Below, piece by piece: positions 8,197 to 17,018 of a stretch of 64,000 nucleotides of DNA. The notes beneath the pieces are model-generated. The model worked only from the letters and a program-made list of their open reading frames with translations, was not told the origin of the DNA and did no database searches. The first letter of the stretch is position 1, and each line of letters opens with the position of its first letter. Source of the stretch: Desulfobulbaceae bacterium (GTDB lineage: Bacteria > Desulfobacterota > Desulfobulbia > Desulfobulbales > SURF-16). The stretch is from assembly GCA_020444175.1 (NCBI GenBank), contig JAHLLM010000023.1:1-64000 (forward strand), read 5' to 3'. The position numbers and the translations under genes are program-made.

Positions 8197-9174
8197 ATGT
8201 CCCTTGACCTTGCCAGAGAAGTGCTCAGGATCGAAGCTGAGGGAATTTCTGCCCTCATCGATCAAATCGGCCCTGAATTCGATGAGGCAGTCTCCCTCAT
8301 CATGAACTGCCCAAGCCGTCTCATTATTACAGGCATCGGTAAATCAGGCATCATCGGCCAGAAAATCTCTGCCACCCTGAACAGCACTGGCACGCCCTCT
8401 TTTTTTCTGCACCCGGTTGAAGCCATGCATGGAGATCTGGGTATTGTTGACGGAAATGATGTGGTGCTTGCCCTGTCCTACAGCGGCGAAACAACTGAGC
8501 TGAATATGCTTCTGCCCACCCTGAAACAAAGGGGGGTGAAAACCATTGCCATTACCCGACACAAAAAATCGACCCTGGCCACAATGGCCGATGTCGTGCT
8601 CACGGCGGAAGTCCCCAGAGAGGCCTGCCCCCTCGGCCTGGCCCCCACTGCAAGCACCACAGCCACTCTGGCCCTAGGCGATGCCCTGGCCGTTGTGCTC
8701 ATAGAAAAGAAAAAATTCGGAGCCAATGATTTTCGTCATAATCATCCCGGAGGCAGCCTCGGCGAGCGACTGAAAGCAAAAGTAAAAGAGGTCATGCTTA
8801 GCGGTAAACAGATTCCGGTAGCATCTCGAACTTCAACCTGCCGAGAGGCCATCAATACGCTCAACAGTGTGAACATAGGGGCAGTCCTTATAACTGACGA
8901 TGATGGCAGAACGTGCGGTATTATCACCGACGGCGATCTTCGCCGTCTCATCAGCAGACCAGAGCCTGTGGATGTGGGCAGCACCATGACCGCAGATATC
9001 ATGACACCGGCTCCCAAAACCATTGACGAGAACCTTCTTGCAGCAGATGCCTTAAGCATTATGCAGCGCCACGAGGTAACCGTTCTCCCTGTCGAGAACA
9101 AGGCCGGCAAACTTGTGGGGATACTTCACCTTCACGACCTGCTCGGCAAGGGGGAATTCAGACTTTTGGTGTAG
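8197..9174 (+). CDS. kdsD: D-arabinose 5-phosphate isomerase
   Basis: 325 residues: an SIS sugar-isomerase domain (about 35-170, with 'GIGKSG', 'EAMHGDLGIV' and 'SYSGET') followed by tandem CBS domains (about 205-325). This is the KdsD/GutQ architecture; the enzyme interconverts ribulose 5-phosphate and arabinose 5-phosphate for Kdo and lipopolysaccharide core synthesis. Starts three bases after purF and is probably cotranscribed. CBS domains may bind nucleotide or sugar-nucleotide effectors. Confidence 0.95.
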   Translation: MSLDLAREVLRIEAEGISALIDQIGPEFDEAVSLIMNCPSRLIITGIGKSGIIGQKISATLNSTGTPSFFLHPVEAMHGDLGIVDGNDVVLALSYSGETTELNMLLPTLKQRGVKTIAITRHKKSTLATMADVVLTAEVPREACPLGLAPTASTTATLALGDALAVVLIEKKKFGANDFRHNHPGGSLGERLKAKVKEVMLSGKQIPVASRTSTCREAINTLNSVNIGAVLITDDDGRTCGIITDGDLRRLISRPEPVDVGSTMTADIMTPAPKTIDENLLAADALSIMQRHEVTVLPVENKAGKLVGILHLHDLLGKGEFRLLV

Positions 9175-9383
9175 CATAGAGCAGGTCATGCTGAAGAAAG
9201 GAAACAGAACGCCAAAAGACTGGCCAGCACCATTAACACACATGTATCATTCATTTTTTTAAATACAGAAAGAGTGATTTTTTCTTCTTTGCGCATGCTT
9301 CAGGCCTAGTTGAAGCCCCAGGCACACCCGTAGAATTACCTACAATTCCGACGGGTTATTTCAGTTTTCCCTACTGAGACATA

Positions 9384-9412
9384 TTGACAAAACAGTCGCT
9401 TTTGAGTAGCTT
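9384..9412 (+). promoter_or_regulatory. possible promoter of the HdrC-MvhD-MetV operon
   Basis: TTGACA (9384-9389) is followed after 17 bases by a weak TAGCTT. Upstream at about 9328-9357 an imperfect hairpin (CCCGT..GAATT pairing with AATTC..ACGGG) is visible. The gap 9175-9489 holds no gene. Confidence 0.3.
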
Positions 9413-9489
9413 ATCTGTTGCTCTTTTCACAAAAGAGCCTATTTCAGATCGCAATTCATAATTTCTTACGAGATAAATAGAGGTAAACA

Positions 9490-10050
9490 ATGGGAATAGC
9501 CAGTAAAGAAATAAATGCAGCCTTCAGTGCTGAGGTAACTGACATCCCAGGTGGTGAATATCTGAATCGATGTTTTTCTTGCGGGGCCTGCAGCGGAATT
9601 TGTCCGGTAAGCCAGGCAATACCCGACTTTGATCCGAGAAAAATCATCCATATGATCCGCATGGGCCTGAAAGACAGACTTTTGAAATCAGATCTGCTCT
9701 GGTTCTGTTCACGCTGTCGCAGTTGTGTCTTTGTCTGTCCCCAGGACGTTCGTTTTGCTGATATCATGACAGCTCTACGGAACCTGGCATTAAAAGAAGG
9801 CATCATTACAGACCAGGATTTACTAGATAAAGGGAAATCAGCATGGGTTGAACGAGACCTGTGCGTGTCCTGCCTTACCTGCGTTCGGGTTTGCCCTTGG
9901 GAAATCCCCCAAATTGACAATCAAGGAGTGGCAGATATTAACGCTCGCGACTGTCGGGGATGCGGAATTTGTGTTGCTGAATGTCCAGCCCAGGCCATCA
10001 AGCTCAATGAATCCGAGGATGAAAAATTAATCGCCGCCTGTGGCGTTTAA
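9490..10050 (+). CDS. HdrC-like/ferredoxin iron-sulfur protein
   Basis: 186 residues and four predicted [4Fe-4S] sites. The N-terminal half (about 25-90) has two CX2CX2CX3CP motifs as in HdrC ('CFSCGACSGICP', 'CSRCRSCVFVCP'). The C-terminal half (about 120-175) has two bacterial ferredoxin motifs ('CVSCLTCVRVCP', 'CRGCGICVAECP'). It is therefore a fusion of an HdrC-type electron wire with a 2x[4Fe-4S] ferredoxin. It begins an operon with mvhD-like and metV-like genes. No HdrA flavin subunit or HdrB is in the window, so its electron donor and acceptor are open. Confidence 0.88.
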   Translation: MGIASKEINAAFSAEVTDIPGGEYLNRCFSCGACSGICPVSQAIPDFDPRKIIHMIRMGLKDRLLKSDLLWFCSRCRSCVFVCPQDVRFADIMTALRNLALKEGIITDQDLLDKGKSAWVERDLCVSCLTCVRVCPWEIPQIDNQGVADINARDCRGCGICVAECPAQAIKLNESEDEKLIAACGV

Positions 10051-10062
10051 GTGGAGAAGCAC

Positions 10063-10485
10063 ATGAGTTTTACTCCTGATATACAAGCATTTTGTTGCCA
10101 TTACACCTCCCAGCAGACTCTTGCTGAAGGAAAAGAAGGCTTAAAAGAAGACGGCATGCCGGAAAACGTTACCCTCAATCGTCTAGTCTGCACAGGCAAG
10201 CTGCAGGTGAGCACTCTGCTCAAGGCCTTTGAAGATGGAGCTGACGGCGTATATGTAGCCGGTTGTCCGGCTGATACATGCCATAACGTCAAAGGAAGCC
10301 AACGGGCGGCAAAGAGAGTTGCCGCCATTAAAAAGGCACTGTCCGAACTCGATGTTGAGCCTGAAAGAATTGAAATGTTTCACCTGGAAAGAGGATTCCA
10401 CCCCGAATTCATTGAGGCTGCCCAGGTTATGAACAAAAGAATAACTGAGCTCGGTCCCTGTCCTTTAAAGGGGGAGAAAAAATGA
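10063..10485 (+). CDS. MvhD/FlpD-type hydrogenase iron-sulfur subunit
   Basis: 140 residues of the MvhD family, which carries a [2Fe-2S] cluster and passes electrons between a donor enzyme and HdrA in methanogens and anaerobic bacteria. Visible features are 'FCCHYTSQQTL', 'NRLVCTGKLQVSTLLKAFEDGADGV' and 'AGCPADTCHN', the conserved cysteine positions. Start at ATG 10063, six bases after GGAG; the in-frame GTG at 10051 lies inside that site. Twelve bases after the HdrC-like gene; the next gene overlaps its stop by four bases (ATGA), indicating translational coupling. Confidence 0.88.
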   Translation: MSFTPDIQAFCCHYTSQQTLAEGKEGLKEDGMPENVTLNRLVCTGKLQVSTLLKAFEDGADGVYVAGCPADTCHNVKGSQRAAKRVAAIKKALSELDVEPERIEMFHLERGFHPEFIEAAQVMNKRITELGPCPLKGEKK

Positions 10486-11150
10486 TTATTGCAGAACGCA
10501 AGCCTATTAATGAAATAGTAAACATGGTCTCAGATGCCAAAAAAATTCTGCTCCTTGGCTGTCGTGGCTGTGTAACTGTCTGCTCTGCCGGCGGTGAGCG
10601 TGAGGTTGAAATACTCTCCTCACTTATCAAACTCGGCATGCAAAAACAGGGAAAAAGCGTTGAGATCATAGAAGGAACCCTGGTCAGACAATGCGATAAA
10701 GAATACATTGACTCCATTGAACAATGGAAAGGTCAGTATGACGCTATTGTTTCCATGGCCTGTGGAGTTGGCGTTAATTTTATTGCCAATCTTATGCCGA
10801 GCACCCGGGTATACCCAGCCGTCAACACCAGCTTTTTTGGCGGATCAGCCGACCAGGGCGTCTGGACCGAGCAATGTGCAGGCTGCGGGGACTGCGTCCT
10901 GCACCTGACCGGCGGCCTCTGCCCCGTTGCTCGTTGCGCCAAAAGCCTGATGAACGGCCCCTGCGGCGGTTCAGTGGATGGACGCTGTGAAATTCATCCT
11001 GATGTTGAGTGTATCTGGCAGTCAATCCATGACCGGTTGGGCAGAACTGGAAATGCAGATGCCATGAAAGCAATTGCCCCAATTCGCGACTGGAGCACTG
11101 CGGGTCATGGTGGCCCCAGAAAAACCCTGCGGGATGATTTAACTGTATAA
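10482..11150 (+). CDS. MetV-like protein (methylenetetrahydrofolate reductase C-terminal domain)
   Basis: 222 residues with the zinc/iron-sulfur domain called MTHFR_C. An N-terminal Rossmann-like part ('KKILLLGCRGCVTVC') precedes a cysteine-rich C-terminus ('CAGCGDCV', 'CPVARCAKSLMNGPCGGS', 'GRCEI'). MetV is the small partner of MetF in the acetogen-type methylene-THF reductase, where HdrCBA and MvhD can feed in electrons. Here metF and hdrA are missing from the neighbourhood and a terminator closes the operon, so either MetF is encoded elsewhere or this trio serves another reaction. Confidence 0.88.
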   Translation: MIIAERKPINEIVNMVSDAKKILLLGCRGCVTVCSAGGEREVEILSSLIKLGMQKQGKSVEIIEGTLVRQCDKEYIDSIEQWKGQYDAIVSMACGVGVNFIANLMPSTRVYPAVNTSFFGGSADQGVWTEQCAGCGDCVLHLTGGLCPVARCAKSLMNGPCGGSVDGRCEIHPDVECIWQSIHDRLGRTGNADAMKAIAPIRDWSTAGHGGPRKTLRDDLTV

Positions 11151-11176
11151 ATCAGTCAGTCCTCTTCAGTTACGAC

Positions 11177-11209
11177 AAAAAGGCCGCTTTGCAAAAAGTG
11201 GCCTTTTTT
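11177..11209 (+). terminator. intrinsic terminator of the HdrC-MvhD-MetV operon
   Basis: AAAAAGGCC and GGCCTTTTTT flank a 14-base loop, 26 bases after the metV-like stop codon. Confidence 0.85.
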
Positions 11210-11361
11210 GTTGCCCTTTATCCGCCCCATGCTTTAATTTATATAAATGGAATATAAATAATCGCTTTCCACGGTCGACTTTCCCGGAAAGCCACATTAC
11301 CAGAGAGCCTCAACAGGGAGACTCCTCAAACCCTCAACTTCAGACGTTTTGAGTGAAGCGC

Positions 11362-12903
11362 ATGCTGAAAAACCGGATCATAATCTGCCTCCTCCTTTTT
11401 CTTGCAGCCTGTGCTGTCAATCCGGTCACAGGCAATCGAGAACTTGCGCTTGTCGGACAGCAGCAGGAAATAGCCATTGGCAGCAAACAGTATGAACCTG
11501 GTCGTCAAATGCAGGGGGGAGATTACATTTCGGATCCGGAGCTTTCGGCCTACGTCAACTCAGTTGGCCAGAAGCTCGCGGCGGTAAGCGACCGCCCCCT
11601 GCCCTATGAATTTAAAATTTTAAACAATTCTACCCCAAATGCTTGGGCTTTACCCGGTGGCAAGCTCGTGGTCAATCGAGGCCTGCTTCTCGAACTTGGC
11701 AGCGAAGCAGAACTTGCCGCAGTCCTGAGTCACGAAATCGTTCATGCTGCAGCAAGGCATGGAGCCAAAAGCATGGAGCGAGGCATGCTGCTTCAAGGCG
11801 CCCTGCTTGCAACGTCGCTTGCTGTCAGCAATAGTGATTACGCTGGACTGGCAGTGGGCGGAGCACAGCTCACCGCAGGCCTTATCACCCAGAAATACAG
11901 CAGGAACGCAGAACTCGAAGCTGACTACTACGGCATGCAATATATGAAGAAAGCGGGCTACGATCCTCAAAGCGCCGTGGCCCTCCAGGAAACTTTTGTC
12001 AGACTTTCTGAAGGTAAAAGATCAAACTGGCTTGCCGGGCTCTTTGCCAGTCACCCTCCATCTCCTGAAAGGGTTGAGGCGAACCGCAAAACAGCTCTCA
12101 CTCTGGGAGGAAACGGCTTTACAGGAGCAAGAATTTACCAGCAAAAAATCAGTCACCTTAAGAGAGTCGCACCTGCCTACAAGGCCTTTGACGAAGCCCA
12201 AAAGGCCCTGCAGCAAAAAGATACAGGCAAAGCCCTGGCCCTTGCCGACCAGGCACTGAAGATCGAACCAAACGAAGCCCTTTTTTACGGCCTGAAAGGA
12301 GATATCTTTTTTGGCCAGAATAAGTACAATGAGGCCTTACAGAATTACGACAGGGCAATTTATTTAAATGATCATTTCTTTAATTTTTACCTGCAACGCG
12401 GATTAACCAGGGAAAAACTCGGGGATCGACAGGGTGCCGGTGAAGATCTGAAGCGAAGCACCAATCTACTGCCCACAGCCACGGCTTACAAGAATTTGGG
12501 AGACTTCTCGCTGGCAGCAGGCAACCGAACAGAGGCCAAGACTCTCTTCCAGACAGCCGCCGCATCTGAGTCTCCTGACGGAGAAGCAGCGCTTTTGTCA
12601 TTTATTCGTCTTGATCTTGCCGACAACCCAGGCAAATACCTCGTTATACGAGCCAGCAGGGAGACAAAAAACGGCTGGACTGCCCTCAGCTTAACAAACA
12701 GCAGCCCCTTTGCCATCAGAGACGTCAACTTTCAGGTCCGCTATGTGACTGCCGCGGGCAAGGTAACACAGGCTCCATTTCATATATCCGCGACCATCTC
12801 CCCAGGAAAATCAATCCTCATCCCCCTGGAAGGACAGCCTTTACCCACAGATTCTCTTAACACCATGGAGACACATTTTTCTTCAGTGCAAATTGTCCGT
12901 TAA
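11362..12903 (+). CDS. M48 metalloprotease lipoprotein with TPR repeats (BepA-like)
   Basis: 513 residues: lipoprotein signal ending 'LFLAAC' (lipidated Cys about 17), an M48 zinc-protease domain with HEIVH and downstream 'ELEAD' glutamate ligand, three or more TPR repeats (about 275-400), and a C-terminal beta-rich tail. The layout is that of BepA/YfgC, a periplasmic protease-chaperone for outer-membrane protein assembly; the extra C-terminal domain makes it slightly longer than the E. coli protein. ATG at 11362 is preferred to an in-frame GTG nine bases upstream. Gap 11151-11361 carries the previous terminator and no gene. Confidence 0.9.
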   Translation: MLKNRIIICLLLFLAACAVNPVTGNRELALVGQQQEIAIGSKQYEPGRQMQGGDYISDPELSAYVNSVGQKLAAVSDRPLPYEFKILNNSTPNAWALPGGKLVVNRGLLLELGSEAELAAVLSHEIVHAAARHGAKSMERGMLLQGALLATSLAVSNSDYAGLAVGGAQLTAGLITQKYSRNAELEADYYGMQYMKKAGYDPQSAVALQETFVRLSEGKRSNWLAGLFASHPPSPERVEANRKTALTLGGNGFTGARIYQQKISHLKRVAPAYKAFDEAQKALQQKDTGKALALADQALKIEPNEALFYGLKGDIFFGQNKYNEALQNYDRAIYLNDHFFNFYLQRGLTREKLGDRQGAGEDLKRSTNLLPTATAYKNLGDFSLAAGNRTEAKTLFQTAAASESPDGEAALLSFIRLDLADNPGKYLVIRASRETKNGWTALSLTNSSPFAIRDVNFQVRYVTAAGKVTQAPFHISATISPGKSILIPLEGQPLPTDSLNTMETHFSSVQIVR

Positions 12904-13040
12904 TCAGTATTCATTCGCCTCGACTAACAGGACACATCCACTGTATTTATTTCAATGGCGGTATAGGTGCGGCAACACAAGAAGGGCTCACAGAAAAAAA
13001 TGAAATGCAACCACTTGCATACCGGAAAGGTTTCCCAACC

Positions 13041-13241
13041 ATGACAACTACGACAATAAAAAACTGCAAGAACTGCGACCAGCAACTGCGAATTCCCAGC
13101 CATATAGGCGGCCTGGTCTTGGTCTGCCCATCTTGCGGACATAAATTTCATTCTGATTTTAAAATAGGACACAGGCGGAGAAAAGAAACGTCGGGGAAGA
13201 ATTGGCTCGCTCGATTCATTGATCGCTTCAGCAAATCGTGA
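13041..13241 (+). CDS. small zinc-ribbon protein
   Basis: 66 residues with a CXXC pair ('CKNC') and a second ('CPSCGHKF'), 26 residues apart, a typical rubredoxin-like zinc ribbon, followed by a basic tail ending in an amphipathic helix ('WLARFIDRFSKS'). Start at ATG 13041 with GGAAAGG upstream; a 12-residue longer frame from 13005 is possible. No partner gene is evident. Function unknown; nucleic-acid binding or membrane-associated zinc ribbon are both plausible. Confidence 0.6.
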   Translation: MTTTTIKNCKNCDQQLRIPSHIGGLVLVCPSCGHKFHSDFKIGHRRRKETSGKNWLARFIDRFSKS

Positions 13242-13297
13242 TGAACTCACCCCAAAAAAAATCCTGGAGAAGACCAGCCGCCAACCTGACATCAAAA

Positions 13298-13336
13298 ATC
13301 TCAAGCCGTATGGGCTGAGGTTGCTCTTTTTTTGGG
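13298..13336. terminator. bidirectional terminator between convergent genes
   Basis: CTCAAGCC pairs with GGGCTGAG (one bulge) and is followed on the plus strand by a seven-T run and on the minus strand by ATTTTTG. It separates the zinc-ribbon gene (plus) from the PilZ gene (minus). Confidence 0.55.
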
Positions 13337-13386
13337 CAAACCGTCAAATTGTGAATCTTGGCCGGCACATATGACACTTTTCCAAC

Positions 13387-14073
13387 TTAAGGAATATCAA
13401 GTTTCACCTCGTTTGCGGATACGAATTTTTCAATGGTGGAAATGTACCAGATAATGATCTTCATGGTTACATCTGCCGTATTCTCATGGAACTGCAGGCC
13501 GACATTTGCCTCGTATCGACTCTTTCGCAGATTTCTCACAGTGCCGATTATTTCAAGAGGAGTTTTTACCCCTGGGAACCGACATTGAAGTTTCACCTGA
13601 TCATCGATTTTAAACGGGATAACCCGAGTATTATCTCGACCGCGGACAAGACAATGACATCCTGATTTTGCAATATCAACGATTGTCCCTTTATTTTCCT
13701 CCTCCCCAACCACAATTACAGTTTCCAGGAAACAACAGGATCTTTTTTCGCTGCGAAGCTCACTTGTCTGAATAAGCTTCGGATATTCAATAAAAATGAG
13801 TTTGACCGGTTTCTCGATATGGGCATAAATCCTTGTCTGAAAAGCATAGATAGTACCGTTATAAAAATAACGGACAACCAGATCCGCTCCGTCATAGAGT
13901 TTATGCTGCACATGGTGATAGGGAGAGGGTGGCGTAATGATTAATTGATTATTAACAAAACCACAAAACGTACTTTCAAGGGGGATATCAACCCCCTCAA
14001 TCTCAACCTTCAGACGAATACCGAGTTCAAGAGCAAGTCGCACACCTTGACTAAACAATTTATCATCCATCAT
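13387..14073 (-). CDS. PilZ domain c-di-GMP receptor, YcgR-like
   Basis: 228 residues: an N-terminal YcgR-type beta domain (about 15-105) and a C-terminal PilZ domain (about 107-220). The c-di-GMP signature RXXXR is present ('RSEKR') and the second motif reads 'DIAKSG', with Ala where Ser is usual in D/NXSXXG. YcgR-like proteins slow the flagellar motor when c-di-GMP is high; a flagellar cluster lies 5 kb away and a diguanylate cyclase at 46.5 kb. Last gene of a fabL-maf-pilZ operon, 18 bases after maf. GGGG six bases before the first of two ATG codons supports the start. Confidence 0.85.
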   Translation of the reverse strand: MMDDKLFSQGVRLALELGIRLKVEIEGVDIPLESTFCGFVNNQLIITPPSPYHHVQHKLYDGADLVVRYFYNGTIYAFQTRIYAHIEKPVKLIFIEYPKLIQTSELRSEKRSCCFLETVIVVGEEENKGTIVDIAKSGCHCLVRGRDNTRVIPFKIDDQVKLQCRFPGVKTPLEIIGTVRNLRKSRYEANVGLQFHENTADVTMKIIIWYISTIEKFVSANEVKLDIP

Positions 14074-14091
14074 GCTTTTCCCCGTCCCAAG

Positions 14092-14724
14092 TCAGTGAAT
14101 TCCCTCTTTGAAACTCTTTGTTATCGGCTTAACAACTCCGGCGGAAAGCAATTCCGCCACAACCTCGGCAACAGGCAATCCAATAACATTACTGTATGAA
14201 CCCTCGATTCTGTCCACCAGAAAGCCTCCACGCCCCTGAAGGCCATAGCTCCCGGCCTTATCAAGAGGCTCTCCCGTCAAAGCATACGCCTCGCAGAGCG
14301 CACGATTCAGTGAGCGAAAAAGCACCTTTGTCCTGACGGCTTTGACAATCCGCATCTTCTCTGAACGACAGCAGATACAGAAACCTGTCCAGACCTCATG
14401 CCACCTGCCGGACAACATCAGAAGCATGTTAACGGCATCGTCACAGCCTGAAGGTTTGCCAAGAATTTGACCCTCTAAAACAACGACGGTGTCAGCGGCA
14501 AGGACAAAGGCCTCAGGCCTTTGAAGCATAACGCCTTGTCCCTTTTCAATCGCCAGCCGTAAAACATAGTTTTTCGGACTCTCTCCGGGCAACAGTTCTT
14601 CATCAACTGAAGAAACCTGAACATCAAACTTCAGGCCAAGCTCTTTCAGAAACCTCTGCCGGCGCGGTGATGCAGAGGCCAGAACCAGTTGCCGGATGGT
14701 TTCAAATCCTCCCTCCATTGTCAT
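14092..14724 (-). CDS. maf: Maf-family nucleoside triphosphate pyrophosphatase
   Basis: 210 residues. The Maf signature 'LVLASASPRRQRFL' is at the N-terminus, followed by 'VSSVDEE', 'AADTVVVLEGQILGKP', and 'GSYGLQGRGGFLVDRIEGSYSNVIGLP'. The pattern best fits the YhdE/dTTP-UTP subclass, which hydrolyses non-canonical or surplus nucleotides. The start ATG overlaps the fabL stop codon by one base (TGATG), implying coupling. An alternative ATG lies six bases in. Confidence 0.93.
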   Translation of the reverse strand: MTMEGGFETIRQLVLASASPRRQRFLKELGLKFDVQVSSVDEELLPGESPKNYVLRLAIEKGQGVMLQRPEAFVLAADTVVVLEGQILGKPSGCDDAVNMLLMLSGRWHEVWTGFCICCRSEKMRIVKAVRTKVLFRSLNRALCEAYALTGEPLDKAGSYGLQGRGGFLVDRIEGSYSNVIGLPVAEVVAELLSAGVVKPITKSFKEGIH

Positions 14725-15476
14725 CAAGCGCGAATGGCGTAACCGCCATCAACAACAAGGGTCTGACCATGGATCATTTTGGCAAAATCACTGCAGAGAA
14801 ACAGAGCAAGGTCGGCCACATCCTCAGGTGTGGTCAGACACCCAAGAGGAGTTCTCTCCAAAGCTGTCTCAAGAATCTGGCTCCTGTTTGGAAATTTTTT
14901 CAATGCTTCCGTGTCAACAGCTCCGGCACTGATTGTATTGACTGTAATTTTTTTTGAACCGAGTTCAACAGCCAAATGCCGAACCAGGGACTCAAGAGCT
15001 GCTTTTGAGGCACCGACGGCTGTATAATTCTCAACTGCCCTCACTGCACCCAGACTTGAAACGGCAAGTATGCGTCCACCTTCAGGCATGATAGGCACAG
15101 CCTGCTGGGTCAGGGTCAACAAAGCCCTGGCGTTGATATCCATGGCCCAGTTCCAATGCCGGGTGCTGAGCTCCATGACAGGCTTCAAAACACCTGAAGC
15201 AGCGTTACTTACCAGAATATCCAGACGACCGTAATGCTCTTTTATTTTTTCAAACATGGAAAGCACATCAGCATCATTTGCAACATTTGCCTTGACCACA
15301 AGGCATTTGGCGCCAGTGCTTTCAATCTCACTTGCCGTTTCTTCGGCATCGCGCTTGTGCCTTACATAATTGACAACCAGATTCACCCCATCTTGGGCAA
15401 AACGCATGGCAATCGCCTTGCCAATCCCCCTGGAGCTTCCAGTCACAAGCGCAACTTTACCTCGTAAATTATACAT
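14724..15476 (-). CDS. fabL: enoyl-[acyl-carrier-protein] reductase, FabL type
   Basis: 250-residue short-chain dehydrogenase with the cofactor loop 'VTGSSRGIGKA', the 'NAASGVLKPVMEL' segment and catalytic Y-X6-K ('YTAVGASK'). These segments match Bacillus FabL, the NADPH-dependent enoyl-ACP reductase that replaces or supplements FabI, much better than ordinary 3-ketoacyl reductases (Y-X3-K). Acts in the last step of each fatty-acid elongation cycle. Head of the fabL-maf-pilZ operon, with AAAGGAG upstream of the ATG. Confidence 0.9.
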   Translation of the reverse strand: MYNLRGKVALVTGSSRGIGKAIAMRFAQDGVNLVVNYVRHKRDAEETASEIESTGAKCLVVKANVANDADVLSMFEKIKEHYGRLDILVSNAASGVLKPVMELSTRHWNWAMDINARALLTLTQQAVPIMPEGGRILAVSSLGAVRAVENYTAVGASKAALESLVRHLAVELGSKKITVNTISAGAVDTEALKKFPNRSQILETALERTPLGCLTTPEDVADLALFLCSDFAKMIHGQTLVVDGGYAIRA

Positions 15477-15725
15477 AAACTCTCTCCTTTCTTTTCATAA
15501 AAATCAAATAAAACTGTTAGAATGATAAAATTTTAACGAACTAATGTAAAGAGCCCTTGCACAAACACAAAAGAACCTTAAAATTCATTCACAGTCACTT
15601 TTCTCCCGAACACAGAGAAAAGAATTGCAACAGGCCAGTACTTCAGCCGCTTAGGTTCTTTTACTGCATTCTTGTCTTCTTTGTGTGTGACAGGACAGTT
15701 CGGATATCATATCTTAATTACAACT

Positions 15726-16568
15726 CTATAACGACAGCAATCTGTCAATCCTCTCCCTGATAGGTGGATGGGTGGCAAAAAGACCGGCCAGCTGACCACC
15801 TGAAAGCGGATTAACGATATACATCTGCGCTGTTGCCGGATTGACATCCATTGGATGATGCCTGTTCCCCTGCTCAAGCTTTGCCAGGGCATGGGCCAGG
15901 GAATGCGGTCGCCCGCAGATCCTGGCACCGGTGGCATCAGCCTGAAATTCACGGCTCCTCGAAATTGCCAGCTGGATAAGAGTTGCGGCAAGAGGGGCGA
16001 CAATCATCATGACCAATCCCCCGAGAAAATTTCCTCCCCCGTCATCGTCATCCCCTCGAAACCCTCCAAATATCATGGCCCACTGCGCCATGGATGCAAG
16101 ATAGCTTATTGCACCTGCCATAACAGCGGCAATGGAACTGATCAAAATATCTCGGTTTTTTATATGAGCCATTTCGTGGGCCAGCACCCCTTCCAGCTCA
16201 TCTCGCGACAAGAGCTGCATCAGGCCGGTGGTAACCGCCACAGCGGCATGATCGGGATTTCGCCCTGTGGCAAAGGCATTTGGAGTATGATCATTGATAA
16301 TATAAACCCTTGGCTTGGGCAATTCAGCCCGGCTTGACAAAAACTGAACGAGCTGGTGCAGATCAGGGGCCTCCCTCTCATTCACCTCCCTGGCCCGACT
16401 CATGGCGAGAGCCATTTTATCGCTGTACCAGTAAGCAAAAAAATTCATGCCAAGGGCCAGCACCAGGGCAAAAAGCATACCGCTTTGTCCGCCAAGAGCC
16501 TGACCAGCCAACAGAAAAAGGACTGTCAACACAGCCATCAACATTCCGGTTTTAATCATACTTGTCAC
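15726..16568 (-). CDS. htpX: membrane zinc metalloprotease HtpX
   Basis: 280 residues: two N-terminal membrane segments (about 6-50), the M48 motif HEMAH ('GVLAHEMAHIKN'), a second hydrophobic pair (about 145-205) and the third ligand in 'SREFQAD'. HtpX removes damaged inner-membrane proteins under envelope stress. AGGAGG sits seven bases before a GTG at 16568, so GTG is taken as the start; an ATG nine bases downstream is too far from it. Second M48 enzyme of the window, but unlike the 11.4-kb one it has no TPR repeats. Confidence 0.95.
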   Translation of the reverse strand: MTSMIKTGMLMAVLTVLFLLAGQALGGQSGMLFALVLALGMNFFAYWYSDKMALAMSRAREVNEREAPDLHQLVQFLSSRAELPKPRVYIINDHTPNAFATGRNPDHAAVAVTTGLMQLLSRDELEGVLAHEMAHIKNRDILISSIAAVMAGAISYLASMAQWAMIFGGFRGDDDDGGGNFLGGLVMMIVAPLAATLIQLAISRSREFQADATGARICGRPHSLAHALAKLEQGNRHHPMDVNPATAQMYIVNPLSGGQLAGLFATHPPIRERIDRLLSL

Positions 16569-16984
16569 GCGACAACCTCCTGTAACCGCTCACAATCTGT
16601 AGACAATAGGCTCTGTTAAAAGAAAAATCAAGGAACCTGTTCATTGTATCGGGGCAACATCAAAGTCGATACTTACCGCTCATATTTTTGTTGCGGTAGA
16701 GCACAACGTTCTTCCTCATGTCGACATACGAATATCGAAACAATCCATTCCCCACTCAGGTCTTTTTTCTGCCTGGACTTGAATGACGACGGTTTCGCAA
16801 GTACACAGCACCCCGACACCTGCGCACCTGCTTATTTGTATAAAGTTGGCAGCATGTCCCAAAATCTTTACCGCCTTTATGATTATTTGGTGTTCAAATG
16901 AATCATAAAGTTCCAGCAGAACTACTCAAAACTGCACATGAAAAAGAGATACAAACTATCCATCAATTCATGAAGACCCGCGGT

Positions 16985-17018
16985 GACGGTTGAACGTATT
17001 TTTTACGAAACCGTCAAA
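16985..17018. repeat. hairpin just past the DUF362 gene, member of a degenerate repeat pair
   Basis: GACGGTT pairs with AACCGTC and, inside, CGTA pairs with TACG around six Ts. It overlaps the DUF362 stop codon and could protect or end that transcript. The right half and flank (TTTTTACGAAACC..CAAAATTGAG) recur in altered form at 30508-30532. The rest of the gap 16569-17013 shows no gene. Confidence 0.4.
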
